From: JAKVBK01 sp022447275
GTDB lineage: Bacteria; Pseudomonadota; Alphaproteobacteria; Rhodobacterales; Rhodobacteraceae
Assembly: GCA_047125605.1 (NCBI GenBank)
Contig: CP138932.1
Span: 682,001 to 746,000, forward strand
DNA: 64,000 nt
Direction of reading: 5' to 3'
The notes beneath the pieces were generated by a model, which was not told the origin of the DNA, searched no databases, and was given only the letters and a program-made list of their open reading frames with translations. Both the position numbers and the translations under genes were made by a program. Of this stretch, positions 36,768 through 48,570 are shown piece after piece (within the stretch, counting starts at the first letter, position 1; each line of letters begins with the position of its first letter).

Positions 36768-39700
36768 ATGAAAATAGAACGCAAGTTTACACGCGCGAAC
36801 GAAGATGCTTACGCCAACCTGGCGTTCACCAAAGCCACGTCGGAAATCCGCAACCCTGACGGAACTGTCGTGTTCAAGCTCGAAGGGATCGACGTCCCCG
36901 CAGAGTGGAGCCAAGTGGCCTCCGACGTGATCGCGCAGAAATACTTCCGCAAAGCTGGCGTCGCTGCAAAGCTCAAGAAAGTACGTGAGAAGGGCGTTCC
37001 TGAATTCTTGTGGCGCTCCGTTCCCGATGAGAAGGCGCTGAACGACCTTCCCGAAGACGAGCGGTATTCGGGCGAGACATCTGCGCGTCAGGTATTTGAC
37101 CGTTTGGCGGGTGCTTGGGCGTATTGGGGCTGGAAAGGCGGCTATTTCAGCACAGAAAGCGATGCCCGCGCCTATTTTGACGAAATGCGCTACATGCTGG
37201 CCAGCCAGCGTGCCGCTCCGAACAGCCCGCAGTGGTTTAACACCGGCCTGCATTGGGCCTATGGGATCGATGGCCCCAGCCAAGGCCACCATTATGTCGA
37301 TTTCAAAACAGGCAAGCTGACAAAGTCCAGCTCAGCCTACGAACATCCGCAGCCCCATGCCTGCTTCATCCAGTCCGTGGCCGACGATCTGGTCAATGAG
37401 GGCGGCATCATGGACCTGTGGGTGCGCGAAGCACGCCTGTTCAAGTACGGCTCTGGCACAGGCACAAACTTCTCGTCCCTGCGTGCAGAAGGTGAAGCCC
37501 TGTCTGGCGGTGGCAAATCCTCTGGCCTCATGGGCTTCCTCAAGATCGGGGATCGGGCGGCCGGCGCAATCAAATCGGGCGGCACAACGCGCCGCGCGGC
37601 CAAGATGGTGATCTGTGACGCGGACCACCCCGACATCGAAGAGTTCGTGAACTGGAAGGTGAAGGAAGAGCAGAAGGTCGCGTCAATCGTGGCGGGCTCC
37701 AAGATGCATGAGGCAAAGCTGAATGCGATCTTTGATGCGATCGGCACCTGGGATGGGACGCTCGAAGATGCGGTTGAACCGAAATCCAACGCGCAGCTGA
37801 AAACAGCGATCCGGGATGCAAAGAAAGTCGCCATCCCAGAGACGTACGTGAACCGGGTGCTGCAATATGCACGCCAAGGCTACACCAGCATCGAGTTCCC
37901 CACCTATGACACCGATTGGGACAGCGAAGCCTATGCGTCCGTGTCGGGGCAGAACTCCAACAACTCGATCCGCGTGACCAATGCCTTCCTGGAGGCTGTC
38001 CGCAACGACGAGGATTGGGCGCTGATCAACCGCCGGGACGGCAAGACCGCCCGGACGATTAAGGCGCGTGACCTGTGGGAGCAGGTTGGCCACGCTGCCT
38101 GGGCCTGCGCGGATCCGGGTATCCAGTTCCACACCACGGTCAACGAGTGGCACACCTGCCCAGAAGACGGTGAAATCCGCGGCTCGAACCCGTGTTCGGA
38201 ATACATGTTCCTCGATGATACGGCGTGCAACCTGGCCTCAATGAACCTGCTGGCCTTCTACAAGGACGGACGGTTCTCGGTTGAGGACTACATCCACGCC
38301 ACGCGGCTTTGGACGCTGACCCTTGAGGTGTCGGTGACCATGGCGCAGTTCCCCTCCAAGGAAATCGCCCAGCTAAGCTATGATTTCCGGACACTCGGAC
38401 TTGGCTATGCCAATATCGGCGGCCTGCTGATGAACATGGGCTACAGCTATGACAGTGACGAAGGCCGCGCTCTGTGCGGTGCGCTGACCGCTGTCATGAC
38501 GGGCGTTGCCTACGCCACCTCCGCCGAAGTGTCGAAGGAGTTGGGGCCGTTCTCGGGCTATGAGCGCAACAAAGAACACATGCTGCGCGTGATCCGCAAC
38601 CACCGCCGCGCCGCCCATGGGCAAAGCGATGGCTACGAAGGACTGTCGGTAAAGCCCGTGCCGTTGGATCTCAAGAACTGCCCCGACGCAGAGCTGACCG
38701 AGATGGCAAAGGCCTGCTGGGATGAGGCGCTGGCGCTGGGTGAAAAGCATGGCTACCGCAACGCGCAGGCCACGGTGATTGCGCCGACCGGCACGATCGG
38801 CCTCGTGATGGATTGTGACACCACTGGCATCGAGCCCGATTTCGCACTGGTAAAGTTCAAGAAACTGGCCGGTGGCGGCTACTTCAAGATCATCAACCGT
38901 TCGGTGCCCTCCGCGCTTGAAATGCTGGGCTATCGCAGCTCTGAGATCGAAGAAATTGTCTCCTACGCTGTGGGCCATGGCACCTTGGGCAACGCGCCGG
39001 GGATCAACCACGCAGCCCTTGTGGGCCACGGCTTTGGCCAAACCGAACTGGACAAGATCGAGGCCGCTCTGCCGTCCGCGTTCGATATCCGCTTCGTGTT
39101 CAACCAGTGGACGCTGGGCGAAGAGTTCTGCACCCAGGTGCTGGGCATTCCCGCCGCCCAGATGGCCGATCCAAGCTTTGACATGCTGCGCCACCTTGGC
39201 TTCACCCGCGAGCAGATCGAAGCCACCAACGACCACGTGTGCGGCACCATGACCCTGGAGGGCGCCCCGTTCCTGAAGCCGGAACATTACAGCGTTTTCG
39301 ACTGCGCCAATCCCTGCGGTAAGAAGGGCAAGCGCTTCCTGAGCGTGGACAGTCACATCACCATGATGGCTGCGGCCCAGTCCTTCATCTCCGGTGCGAT
39401 TTCCAAGACGATCAACATGCCCAACGATGCCTCGATTGAGGATTGTCAGAAGGCCTATGAACTGTCCTGGTCGCTCGGCACCAAAGCGAACGCGCTGTAT
39501 CGCGATGGCTCCAAGCTGTCTCAGCCGTTGGCCGCCGCACTGGTTGAAGACGACGAGGAAGCCGCCGAAGTGCTGGAAAGTGGTTCCACACAGGAGAAGG
39601 CAGCGGTTCTCGCAGAAAAGATCATCGAAAAGGTGGTGGTGAAGGAAGTGGCCCGTGGCCGCGAAAAGATGCCGGATCGTCGCCGTGGCTACACGCAGAA

Positions 39701-40430
39701 GGCCGTTGTCGGAGGGCACAAGGTGTACCTGCGCACGGGCGAGTATGGTGACGGCAAGCTGGGTGAGATTTTCATCGACATGCATAAGGAAGGCGCTGGC
39801 TTCCGGGCGATGATGAACAACTTCGCCATCGCTGTGTCGGTCGGCCTGCAATATGGTGTGCCGCTGGAAGAGTTTGTGGATGCCTTCACCTTCACGAAGT
39901 TCGAGCCCGCGGGCATGGTGCAGGGCAATGACAGCATCAAGAACGCAACCTCGATCCTCGATTACATCTTCCGGGAATTGGCTGTGTCCTACCTGGATCG
40001 CACCGATCTGGCCCATGTCAAACCAGAAGGCGTGTCCTTCGATGATCTGGGGCGTGGCGAAGAGGAAGGCGTGTCCAACATCAAGGCGCCCAGCGAATCT
40101 GCAACATCCAAGTCGCTGGAAGTGCTCAAGCAGGTCGCATCCGCTGGCTACACCCGGGGGCGTGTTCCTCAGGAGTTGGTGGTGTTGCAGGGGGGCGTGA
40201 CAATGGCCGCGCCGGACGGTGCGGTGGCGCTTGACGCCACGCTCGATACCAATGTGGCCCTCGATGCCCTGACGTCCAAGCCACGGGTCATGACGATGGA
40301 TGCGGCCACGAAAGCCAAGATGCAGGGGTATGAAGGGGATCCGTGCGGCGAATGCGGGAACTACACCCTTGTGCGCAACGGCACTTGCATGAAGTGCAAC
40401 ACATGCGGCGCCACTTCGGGCTGTAGCTGA
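36768..40430 (+). CDS. nrdJ: Adenosylcobalamin-dependent ribonucleotide reductase
   Basis: NrdJ reduces ribonucleotides to deoxyribonucleotides with a B12-generated thiyl radical, with or without oxygen. The 1220-residue protein has the large-form N-terminus ([15 protein letters not shown]), [20 protein letters not shown] near residue 147, [20 protein letters not shown] near 475, and a C-terminal redox/zinc tail [20 protein letters not shown] near 1192, as in the long class II enzymes. GGGGA lies seven bases before the ATG. Confidence 0.96.
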   Translation: MKIERKFTRANEDAYANLAFTKATSEIRNPDGTVVFKLEGIDVPAEWSQVASDVIAQKYFRKAGVAAKLKKVREKGVPEFLWRSVPDEKALNDLPEDERYSGETSARQVFDRLAGAWAYWGWKGGYFSTESDARAYFDEMRYMLASQRAAPNSPQWFNTGLHWAYGIDGPSQGHHYVDFKTGKLTKSSSAYEHPQPHACFIQSVADDLVNEGGIMDLWVREARLFKYGSGTGTNFSSLRAEGEALSGGGKSSGLMGFLKIGDRAAGAIKSGGTTRRAAKMVICDADHPDIEEFVNWKVKEEQKVASIVAGSKMHEAKLNAIFDAIGTWDGTLEDAVEPKSNAQLKTAIRDAKKVAIPETYVNRVLQYARQGYTSIEFPTYDTDWDSEAYASVSGQNSNNSIRVTNAFLEAVRNDEDWALINRRDGKTARTIKARDLWEQVGHAAWACADPGIQFHTTVNEWHTCPEDGEIRGSNPCSEYMFLDDTACNLASMNLLAFYKDGRFSVEDYIHATRLWTLTLEVSVTMAQFPSKEIAQLSYDFRTLGLGYANIGGLLMNMGYSYDSDEGRALCGALTAVMTGVAYATSAEVSKELGPFSGYERNKEHMLRVIRNHRRAAHGQSDGYEGLSVKPVPLDLKNCPDAELTEMAKACWDEALALGEKHGYRNAQATVIAPTGTIGLVMDCDTTGIEPDFALVKFKKLAGGGYFKIINRSVPSALEMLGYRSSEIEEIVSYAVGHGTLGNAPGINHAALVGHGFGQTELDKIEAALPSAFDIRFVFNQWTLGEEFCTQVLGIPAAQMADPSFDMLRHLGFTREQIEATNDHVCGTMTLEGAPFLKPEHYSVFDCANPCGKKGKRFLSVDSHITMMAAAQSFISGAISKTINMPNDASIEDCQKAYELSWSLGTKANALYRDGSKLSQPLAAALVEDDEEAAEVLESGSTQEKAAVLAEKIIEKVVVKEVARGREKMPDRRRGYTQKAVVGGHKVYLRTGEYGDGKLGEIFIDMHKEGAGFRAMMNNFAIAVSVGLQYGVPLEEFVDAFTFTKFEPAGMVQGNDSIKNATSILDYIFRELAVSYLDRTDLAHVKPEGVSFDDLGRGEEEGVSNIKAPSESATSKSLEVLKQVASAGYTRGRVPQELVVLQGGVTMAAPDGAVALDATLDTNVALDALTSKPRVMTMDAATKAKMQGYEGDPCGECGNYTLVRNGTCMKCNTCGATSGCS

Positions 40431-40549
40431 TCACATCGGTTGCGGGGCGCGCGCGGTTGCTGTGGCACCTGCGCGCGCCCCTAGCGGATCGGGCCGCAGG
40501 CATAAAACCATTCCGAGCGGTCAACAATGAGCCTGATCAGCCAAACTTG

Positions 40550-40576
40550 GGCGCCCCTCCCTCGGGCGCCTTTTTT
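40550..40576 (+). terminator. Rho-independent terminator after nrdJ
   Basis: GGCGCCC and GGGCGCC form a perfect 7-base-pair stem around CTCCCTC, followed by six Ts. Confidence 0.88.
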
Positions 40577-40675
40577 CTGTTTTGCGGCTCAAACCCAGCG
40601 TGCTTTTGGTAAAGCGGACCATCGAGCCGCGGACGTGGATTGATGCACTGGCAGGTCACTTGTGTTGCATTTTGC

Positions 40676-40741
40676 CACTGTCTAGAGGCTTTAAAAGTTG
40701 CGCTTTTACAATGTGATGCGAGTATCTTTGCACTGTCTAGA
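40676..40741. repeat. Pair of direct repeats CACTGTCTAGA upstream of iolB
   Basis: CACTGTCTAGA occurs at 40676-40686 and 40731-40741, both preceded by TTTG or TTTGC, 55 bases apart (about five helical turns). Between them lies AAAAG-TTGCG-CTTTT. Spacing on one face of the helix suggests a regulator binding two sites with looping. Which regulator is unknown. Confidence 0.5.
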
Positions 40742-41064
40742 TAGTCGTGTTGCGTCACCGTGAAAACTGCGTTCGCCCAGAAGTTCCCCCGCAGTGATCT
40801 AAACACCAAGCTGATGGGACTGGATCAGCACTCTAAGCAGTATCCGTCTCGGCAATCTCGCAGCGGTGCGATCAAAGCGGCAGGCAACTTATGCAATATG
40901 CCCATACCATTCAGGCAGTCGTCTTCCGACGCTTGTGGAAAAGAGACTTGCGACAACAGGTAAGGTCTTTCACGCTGACTCTCCCCTCGAAGGACTTGAT
41001 CCCTTCGGCCATTTGCGTGTGTATGACAGCACCGCTGTTTACGCTTTGCGCCTAGGAGAATTTC

Positions 41065-41871
41065 ATGTCCACGCTTTTAAGACGCCCCTTTGGCTCCCAC
41101 GGAAAGGTGCATGAAATTACACCAGAATCGGCGGGCTGGCGTTACGTGGGATTTGGCCTGTACCACCTCCGCCCCGGCGAGACTGTGTCGGAAGCAACAG
41201 GCGATCGAGAAGTGATCCTCGTCATGGTTGAAGGCAAAGCCCGCCTAAACGCTGCGGGCCAAGATTGGGGATTACTGGGCGAGCGCATGAACGTATTTGA
41301 GCGGACTGCCCCTCACTGCCTCTATGTCCCCAACGGGGACGCCTGGACAGCGACTGCGGAAACTGACTGCGTTCTTGCGGTCTGCTCTGCACCTGGTGCT
41401 GGCGGGCACGCTGCCCGCAAGATCGGACCAGAGACGATCACCCTCACGCAGCGCGGCACAGGCGCCAACACCCGCTTCATCAATAACATCGCCATGGAGG
41501 GTGAAGACTATGCGGACAGTCTACTGGTAACAGAAGTATTTACGCCGGCGGGCAACTGGTCATCCTATCCAAGCCACCGCCATGACGAAGATGATTTCCC
41601 GCGCATTACCTATCTGGAAGAAACCTACTATCACAGGCTCAACCCAGCCGACGGGTTTGGTTTCCAAAGGGTGTACACCGATGACCGCCTTTTGGATGAA
41701 ACCATGGCTGTGTCCGATGGGGACGTTGTCCTTGTACCCCGCGGACACCATCCCTGTGGCGCACCGCACGGCTTTGAGATGTATTACCTCAACGTGATGG
41801 CCGGCCCGTTGCGCAAATGGCGGTTTGTGCCCGCACCAGAAGTTGCTTGGATACTTGAACGTGATGGATGA
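41065..41871 (+). CDS. iolB: 5-deoxy-glucuronate isomerase
   Basis: IolB isomerises 5-deoxy-glucuronate in myo-inositol breakdown. The 268-residue double cupin carries the metal-binding block YPSHRHDEDDFPRITYLEET near residue 171 and VPRGHHPCGAPHGFEMYYLN near 226. AGGAGA is seven bases before the ATG. None of the other iol genes is in the window, so iolB appears isolated here. Confidence 0.94.
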   Translation: MSTLLRRPFGSHGKVHEITPESAGWRYVGFGLYHLRPGETVSEATGDREVILVMVEGKARLNAAGQDWGLLGERMNVFERTAPHCLYVPNGDAWTATAETDCVLAVCSAPGAGGHAARKIGPETITLTQRGTGANTRFINNIAMEGEDYADSLLVTEVFTPAGNWSSYPSHRHDEDDFPRITYLEETYYHRLNPADGFGFQRVYTDDRLLDETMAVSDGDVVLVPRGHHPCGAPHGFEMYYLNVMAGPLRKWRFVPAPEVAWILERDG

Positions 41872-41980
41872 GCATTCGCCCTTATCATCTTGGCAAAAAT
41901 ACTCAAAATTGGGATCTGCTTGGCAAGGCTGGCTTGGGGTCCGGTTGAGTTGCCACAAAAACCAGAGGCAAGCTGCCGGA

Positions 41981-42595
41981 TCAGTTGCCCCTAAAAAAAG
42001 CGGTGATCTTTGGGTTTAGCCACGACATGAGCCGTGGGGCTCCAGACTGGATCTTGGCGCCCACCTTTGTCCGAAAGACATCCTCCGTGACGTGATAATC
42101 TGTCCAGCTGCCGCCGCCGTTGGCGATGTTGAGGTTGGGCGGCTGGAACCTGTCAACAGATTTCGCAAACCTGGCATCTGCGCTTTGATTGGCCTCAAAC
42201 TCTTCCCAGATCGCGCGCAACTCTGCGCCCTGTTCCGGGGGCAGCAAACCAAAAATCCGGTCCGCTGCACGCGCTTCCGCCGCTGCAACCGCTGCGCTGT
42301 CCACTTCGCCAAAAATAGGTGTGTCTCCGGCGTCGATTTCAACGAGATCATGCAAAAGCAGCATCATGATCACGCGGGACACGTCCACCGGCTCTGGCGC
42401 ATGTTCCGCCAGCACCAAAGCAAACAAGGCAAGATGCCAAGAATGTTCGGCCGAGTTTTCATAGCGGCTGTTGTCGCTGATCTCGGTTGCGCGCAGCACG
42501 GATTTGAGTCTGTCTGCCTCCATCAAGAAGGCCATTTGCTGATCGATGCGCGCGCGGAGCTCCGGGCTCAGGGCGTGCTCATCCATCGTCGCCAT
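41981..42595 (-). CDS. HD-domain phosphohydrolase, YfbR/HDDC2-like
   Basis: The 204-residue protein has the HD metal motif: histidine in ENSAEHSWHLALFALVLAEH near residue 48, the HD pair in LLLHDLVEIDAGDTP near 81, and a later aspartate in KSVDRFQP. This arrangement fits 5'-nucleotidase YfbR-like enzymes that act on deoxynucleoside monophosphates. A second ATG at 42586 is also possible; both overlap the end of the preceding small gene. Confidence 0.85.
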   Translation of the reverse strand: MATMDEHALSPELRARIDQQMAFLMEADRLKSVLRATEISDNSRYENSAEHSWHLALFALVLAEHAPEPVDVSRVIMMLLLHDLVEIDAGDTPIFGEVDSAAVAAAEARAADRIFGLLPPEQGAELRAIWEEFEANQSADARFAKSVDRFQPPNLNIANGGGSWTDYHVTEDVFRTKVGAKIQSGAPRLMSWLNPKITAFFRGN

Positions 42596-42827
42596 CTGCC
42601 CCGGCGCGGCCTTCTTGCGCGTTTTGCGCGAGGCGCTCGGCGATCACAAGGCGTCCGCGCGCCTCGGCGCGGCGGATGCGGATCGCCGTCAGATAGGCTT
42701 CTTGCAACGTGTTCGAGGACGCGCCCACAACCTTTCCCACCTGATCGACGATCGGGTCTTCATCATCATGGGCCGCTGCCAGAACATCGCGGGCAAGGGC
42801 GTCGGCCAATTCCTGAAGCGTTGCCAT
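42579..42827 (-). CDS. Conserved small protein of unknown function
   Basis: An 82-residue, mostly helical protein (MATLQELADALARDVLAAAH) without membrane segments or motifs I recognise. AGGA stands about seven bases before ATG 42827. It lies eight bases after the alpha/beta hydrolase gene and overlaps the HD-domain gene, so the three form an operon. Codon use is like its neighbours. Confidence 0.7.
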   Translation of the reverse strand: MATLQELADALARDVLAAAHDDEDPIVDQVGKVVGASSNTLQEAYLTAIRIRRAEARGRLVIAERLAQNAQEGRAGADGDDG

Positions 42828-42835
42828 GGCGGATC

Positions 42836-43489
42836 CTATCGGGTGTTTTCGGTCAGGCGGCGGCTCACATATTCTTTTACCGAGCCGATCATCGTGTCCA
42901 TGTGTTCATCTTCGAAGAAATGGCCGGACCCTTCGATCTCGTGATGGGTGATCGTAATGCCTTTTTGCTCATGCAACTTGGATACCAAAGACCTTGTGTC
43001 TTTCGGTGGGGCGACCCTGTCGCCCGTGCCATTGATGACCAAGCCCGAGGAGGGGCAGGGTGCCAAGAAGCTGAAATCATACATGTTTGCAGGGGGTGAG
43101 GCTGAAATAAAGCCGGTGATCTCGGGCCGGCGCATCAAAAGCTGCATGCCAATCCATGCCCCAAAGCTAAATCCAGCAACCCAGCAATGCTTGGCGTTCT
43201 GGTTCATCGATTGCAGGTAATCCAGCGCGGAAGCTGCGTCAGATAGCTCACCCACACCTTGATCATATTCGCCCTGACTGCGGCCCACACCACGGAAATT
43301 GAAACGCAAGACGTTAAAGCCCATGTCGTGGAAGGCATAATGCAGGTTGTAGACCACTTTGTTGTTCATCGTGCCGCCGAACTGTGGGTGCGGGTGCAGA
43401 ATGATGGCGATCGGAGCGTCCTTTTCCTTTTGCGGGTGATAACGGCCTTCTAGGCGGCCTTCCGGACCTGGGAAAATGACTTCGGGCAT
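42836..43489 (-). CDS. Alpha/beta hydrolase
   Basis: A 217-residue serine hydrolase. From MPEVIFPGPEGRLEGRYHP at ATG 43489 (GAGAGG upstream) it shows the oxyanion region HPHPQFGGTMNNKVV, the nucleophile elbow GFSFGAW near residue 107, and a C-terminal histidine in EGSGHFFEDEH. The start at 43609 would add 40 unrelated residues. Substrate unknown; the group includes small cytosolic esterase-like proteins. Confidence 0.87.
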   Translation of the reverse strand: MPEVIFPGPEGRLEGRYHPQKEKDAPIAIILHPHPQFGGTMNNKVVYNLHYAFHDMGFNVLRFNFRGVGRSQGEYDQGVGELSDAASALDYLQSMNQNAKHCWVAGFSFGAWIGMQLLMRRPEITGFISASPPANMYDFSFLAPCPSSGLVINGTGDRVAPPKDTRSLVSKLHEQKGITITHHEIEGSGHFFEDEHMDTMIGSVKEYVSRRLTENTR

Positions 43490-43546
43490 CGCGGCCTCTC
43501 GCGGCTGTGGGGCGGTGTTAAGAAACGGCCCGCCCGGGCTTATCAG

Positions 43547-43581
43547 TTGGACGTCATGTCGGGGCTTCGCTATACAGCGAA
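43547..43581 (+). promoter_or_regulatory. iscR-suf promoter with overlapping palindrome
   Basis: TTGGAC (43547-43552) and TATACA (43571-43576) are separated by 18 bases. The -10 lies inside a perfect palindrome TTCGCT-ATAC-AGCGAA (43566-43581). This is about 107 bases before iscR. A repressor binding the palindrome would block the promoter; IscR itself or an iron regulator are candidates. Confidence 0.6.
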
Positions 43582-43687
43582 ACGAGCTTGTTGCAGTTAA
43601 GCGGCCCACACGCGGAGGTCAATGGTGACGCCGTAGAACGGGGCGTAGATGGGCAATCAGGTTGCATCGGTTTAAGGAAGCCAGAGT

Positions 43688-44146
43688 ATGAAATTATCCA
43701 CCAAAGGGCGTTACGCGATGATTGCGCTGGTTGATATCGCGCTCAGCCAAGACAAGGGTTTGGTGCCCGTTGCTGATATCTCCCGCCGTCAATCGATTTC
43801 ATTGCCCTATCTTGAGCAGCTGTTCGTAAAACTTCGGCGCGCAAAACTGGTCGACAGTGTGCGCGGGCCGGGCGGCGGATATCGCCTCGCGCGGCCACCT
43901 TCTGAAATCCGGGTTGTTGAAGTGCTGCAGGCCGTGGATGAGACCGTAAATGCACTGCACACAGGGGCAGGGGCAAAGGGGGCCGTGTCGGGATCTCGGG
44001 CGCAATCCTTGAACAATCGGCTCTGGGAAGGGTTTTCGGCGCATGTCTATGTCTTTTTGCACCAGACGCGCCTGTCGGATGTGATAGAAAATGATCTCAC
44101 GCCTTGTCCTGCCGTACCATCGTTGTTTGAACTTCTGGATGACTGA
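43688..44146 (+). CDS. iscR: Rrf2 family regulator IscR, atypical cluster ligands
   Basis: IscR senses Fe-S status and controls the suf genes that follow. The 152-residue protein has the Rrf2 winged helix (MKLSTKGRYAMIALVDIALS to RGPGGGYRLARP). The segment that carries three cysteine ligands in E. coli IscR reads here GAVSGSRAQSLNNRLWEGFS, with no cysteine. The only cysteine is in LTPCPAVP near residue 144. A one-cysteine IscR has been described in Rhodobacter sphaeroides, as I recall, and this fits that type. Confidence 0.92.
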   Translation: MKLSTKGRYAMIALVDIALSQDKGLVPVADISRRQSISLPYLEQLFVKLRRAKLVDSVRGPGGGYRLARPPSEIRVVEVLQAVDETVNALHTGAGAKGAVSGSRAQSLNNRLWEGFSAHVYVFLHQTRLSDVIENDLTPCPAVPSLFELLDD

Positions 44147-44310
44147 AGAAACATCAGGAATGACTGGTAACTGTAGATAATTACGTGTGGTATCCCACAG
44201 GCCAGAGGGCAGGTGCTGGATCTATCTCGGGTGGAGAAGCGCTCGTAAAGCGGCCGCTAGTACCGGCGTTGCGCCCCCTTGTTTGATGCACCCCTGCCAA
44301 CGGAGTCCTT

Positions 44311-45354
44311 ATGCCTGACAGAGCTTATCTTGACTGGAATGCGACAGCGCCGTTGCGGGCTGAGGCGCGTGCAGCGATGCTGTCTGCGATGGATGCGGTC
44401 GGCAATCCATCGTCTGTGCACGCGGAAGGCCGGGCTGCGAAGGCGATTGTCGAGCGTGCGCGCCAGCAAGTGGCAGACGCTATGGGCGCTTCTTCGGCAG
44501 ACATCGTGTTTACATCAGGCGCAACGGAAGCCGCGGCGCTGGCGCTGGCAGGCAGGGGGCTGCGCGGGGCCCAGGGGATCGAACATGATGCAGTGGCAGC
44601 TTGGATCGAAGAAGATCTAACGGTCGACAAGCAGGGCTTGGTTCAGGCCGCAGAAGGTGACGTGCTGCAACTTGCCAACTCAGAAACCGGCGTGCTGCAA
44701 AGCCTGCCGGAAGGCCTTGCCGTATCGGATATGACACAGGCTTTCGGGAAGATTCCGGTCGCGTTTGACTGGTCTGGCGTCGAGATGGCGCTGATCTCAG
44801 CCCACAAATTGGGCGGCCCAAAGGGAATCGGAGCACTTGTGTTGAAGCGGGGCCTCGATGTGTCCGCACAAATCCAGGGTGGCGGGCAGGAAATGGGGCG
44901 TCGTTCTGGTACGGAAAATATCGTTGGAATAGCGGGGTTTGGTGCCGCTGCCGAAGCGGCCGCGCGCGACTTGGCAGATGGCGTGTGGGACAGAGTTGCG
45001 GAACTTAGAAATATTCTAGAAATAAGTCTGGACGCTGCCGCAAATGACATTATTTTCGTGGGGACTTCTGCACCGCGATTGCCCAACACACTGTGCTTTG
45101 CGGCGCCGGGTTGGAAGGGTGAGACGCAGGTGATGCAGATGGACCTTGCGGGCTTTGCGGTTTCGGCTGGCTCGGCATGCTCATCGGGCAAGTTGCGCGA
45201 AAGCCGTGTGTTGCGTGCGATGGGATATGAGCGGGATGTGGCTTCTGGTGCGGTACGGGTCTCTCTGGGCCCGGAGGTAACAGAAGAGCAGGTGGTGCGC
45301 TTCGCCGAACGGTGGGGTGGACAGTATGAAAAATTCAAAGCGCGTCGTCGCTGA
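44311..45354 (+). CDS. Cysteine desulfurase, NifS/IscS-like (short form)
   Basis: A PLP enzyme that takes sulfur from cysteine for Fe-S assembly. The 347-residue protein has [18 protein letters not shown] at the start, [13 protein letters not shown] near residue 68, the PLP lysine in [10 protein letters not shown] near 156 and the persulfide cysteine in [10 protein letters not shown] near 294, in the short-loop class I pattern. It is shorter than the roughly 400 residues of E. coli IscS. It lies 164 bases after iscR and is the first of two desulfurases in the cluster. Confidence 0.9.
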   Translation: MPDRAYLDWNATAPLRAEARAAMLSAMDAVGNPSSVHAEGRAAKAIVERARQQVADAMGASSADIVFTSGATEAAALALAGRGLRGAQGIEHDAVAAWIEEDLTVDKQGLVQAAEGDVLQLANSETGVLQSLPEGLAVSDMTQAFGKIPVAFDWSGVEMALISAHKLGGPKGIGALVLKRGLDVSAQIQGGGQEMGRRSGTENIVGIAGFGAAAEAAARDLADGVWDRVAELRNILEISLDAAANDIIFVGTSAPRLPNTLCFAAPGWKGETQVMQMDLAGFAVSAGSACSSGKLRESRVLRAMGYERDVASGAVRVSLGPEVTEEQVVRFAERWGGQYEKFKARRR

Positions 45355-45413
45355 CGTGCGGGGAACACTCAGGCGCGGGTCGAGCGCCTACGGGACAACC
45401 TAAGGAGTGCCAC

Positions 45414-46943
<1,530 letters not shown>

Positions 46944-46946
46944 GGC

Positions 46947-47237
46947 ATGGACAATCCGCACGCCCATGAGGGCCGCTTCGCACGGATGCATGCGCGCTCT
47001 GGCACCTCGGAAGAAGACGGCACCCAACAGGGTCGTCTTGTGCTCTGCGTGGTGTTGATGGCGGGGATGGTCTTTGCCGTGTTTATGTTTCCGCCGGCGC
47101 TGACATCCTTTTTCGTGTGGTTCGCTTTGATCGGTGTTGCGATCAGTGCTGCGGTTGGCACCCAACGGTTGGTACAAAGCTGGTCGTCCTCGCATGAGGA
47201 TGCGCGTATGATGACAGGCGGAGAAGAAACGCAGTGA
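46947..47237 (+). CDS. Small membrane protein in the suf cluster
   Basis: A 96-residue protein starts three bases after sufB. It has a charged N-terminus of about 28 residues and two hydrophobic segments (about 30-49 and 54-73), then a hydrophilic tail. No family is recognised. Position implies co-expression with sufB. Confidence 0.7.
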   Translation: MDNPHAHEGRFARMHARSGTSEEDGTQQGRLVLCVVLMAGMVFAVFMFPPALTSFFVWFALIGVAISAAVGTQRLVQSWSSSHEDARMMTGGEETQ

Positions 47238-47255
47238 AGACAGGCGTTTTGGGAT

Positions 47256-47477
47256 ATGCACAGGCCTCGCCATGCGGGCCACGCGGGGTTTAAGCTGATG
47301 CTGCGGGCCTCCATATTCTCTGCCGCTCTGACCGGGCTTTTTTGCGCGGGCTTTGCCATCTTCGTAGATGCGATCACGATGCTGTTCAGTGTCTGGCACT
47401 TGCTCGCTGTCAGTTTTGTTTTGGGCTTCCTCGGGAGCTTGTTTGCGACCTTCATCACCTCACGGCTCAGGCCGTAA
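47256..47477 (+). CDS. Small membrane protein in the suf cluster
   Basis: A 73-residue protein with a short basic N-terminus and two hydrophobic segments (about 17-38 and 44-66). It begins 18 bases after the preceding small membrane gene. No motif is recognised; it could be an inner-membrane accessory protein. Confidence 0.65.
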   Translation: MHRPRHAGHAGFKLMLRASIFSAALTGLFCAGFAIFVDAITMLFSVWHLLAVSFVLGFLGSLFATFITSRLRP

Positions 47478-47503
47478 GCGCGGGCCAACTGGAGAAACAC
47501 GCT

Positions 47504-47839
47504 ATGCCACCTTGGGGAAGTGCAGAGATTATCCTGACCACAACACCTGCCGTTGAGGGCCGCGAGATCGCCCAGTACCACGGCATCGTCGCGGGTGAGG
47601 CCATTCTGGGTGCAAATGTCTTTCGGGATATTTTCGCCGGGATCACGGATATTATTGGTGGTCGCTCTGGTGCCTATGAGGAGGAATTGGGCAAGGCGCG
47701 CGAAGTTGCTCTGACCGAGCTTGAGGAACGCGCGCGCGCGCAGGGGGCCAATGCGGTTGTCGGTGTGGATCTCGATTATGAGGTCATTAACAACATGCTT
47801 ATGGTGTCGGCCTCTGGCACTGCGGTAACGCTGCGCTGA
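47504..47839 (+). CDS. YbjQ/UPF0145 family protein
   Basis: From ATG 47504 ([26 protein letters not shown] upstream) the protein has 111 residues and matches the YbjQ fold: [20 protein letters not shown] near residue 42 and [19 protein letters not shown] near 78. The family is often called heavy-metal-binding but its role is not established. Position inside the suf cluster suggests a link to metal or Fe-S handling. Confidence 0.88.
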   Translation: MPPWGSAEIILTTTPAVEGREIAQYHGIVAGEAILGANVFRDIFAGITDIIGGRSGAYEEELGKAREVALTELEERARAQGANAVVGVDLDYEVINNMLMVSASGTAVTLR

Positions 47840-47976
47840 GGCCCTAATGCAGACACTCCGTCACATAACGAGGTTGCAGGCAACTTTGCCCGAAATCGCT
47901 GCGTATTCGCCGCGCTTTTGCCTAAAAGTGTTGCTAGCGCCAATGCAGTATAAGGTTTTGACAGGGTGCAAACCCC

Positions 47977-48456
47977 ATGGCACGGGCGGATTTTCACGCC
48001 AGGATCGCACGGATCGAGCGCGACCGGCGAAATCCAGAAAGAAGCAACGAAGGCACGGTGCTTGGCCGCTTGCTGCGCAATATGCTGTGGCCGCTTTCCG
48101 TACCGGGCGCAGTGATGTTGGGCCTCGCACTGGTGCTTTTCGCGCGCTATGCACGCTTTCATCTGATCGGCCTGCCGCTCGAACCGACGCCCGAGACGTT
48201 GTCCGAGCAAATGTGGGGCGATCTGGCGGTGGCCTTTGCGATCTCGTTCGTCATGCGGCTGGCACTGCAGTGGAAATCAACGGTTCACACAATGGCCCAA
48301 GGACTTGGAATGTTGGTTGGGGCGCTTTGTTTCCACATGGCCGTACATCGCTTTCCCGACCTCTTCGAAGCCACGTTCAGCCGCAAATACGTGCGCTTTA
48401 TCACGCAGACAACAGATGCAGATGCCATACTGGTTTTCGCATTTTCGGCGACGTGA
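47977..48456 (+). CDS. Membrane protein of unknown function in the suf cluster
   Basis: A 159-residue protein with a charged N-terminus (MARADFHARIARIERDRRNP) and three hydrophobic stretches (about 38-57, 83-97 and 107-122). It follows a 137-base gap after the YbjQ gene. I recognise no family. Confidence 0.6.
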   Translation: MARADFHARIARIERDRRNPERSNEGTVLGRLLRNMLWPLSVPGAVMLGLALVLFARYARFHLIGLPLEPTPETLSEQMWGDLAVAFAISFVMRLALQWKSTVHTMAQGLGMLVGALCFHMAVHRFPDLFEATFSRKYVRFITQTTDADAILVFAFSAT

Positions 48457-48570
48457 CTGCGCAATCGTCTCAGAACTTTACCGTCACAGCCGCAAGGGTG
48501 CCGCTTTCTCGCCCCAATCCCTGCCTAACGTTAGGGAATTCGATGAAAGGGAACAGCGAGAGCGGGAACC

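Larger units (their letters stand above)
40431..41064. other. Intergenic region between nrdJ and iolB
   Basis: No protein gene is supported. It contains a perfect 11-base-pair hairpin (40444-40454 with 40471-40481), the nrdJ terminator (40550-40576), two copies of an 11-base direct repeat (40676-40686 and 40731-40741) and a small AAAAG/CTTTT hairpin between them. About 320 bases then show no recognisable feature until the iolB ribosome site AGGAGA. Confidence 0.6.

Noticed and set aside
38373..40016. 547-residue minus-strand frame opposite nrdJ
   Set aside because: It is a long antisense frame produced by the codon bias of nrdJ, without family resemblance.
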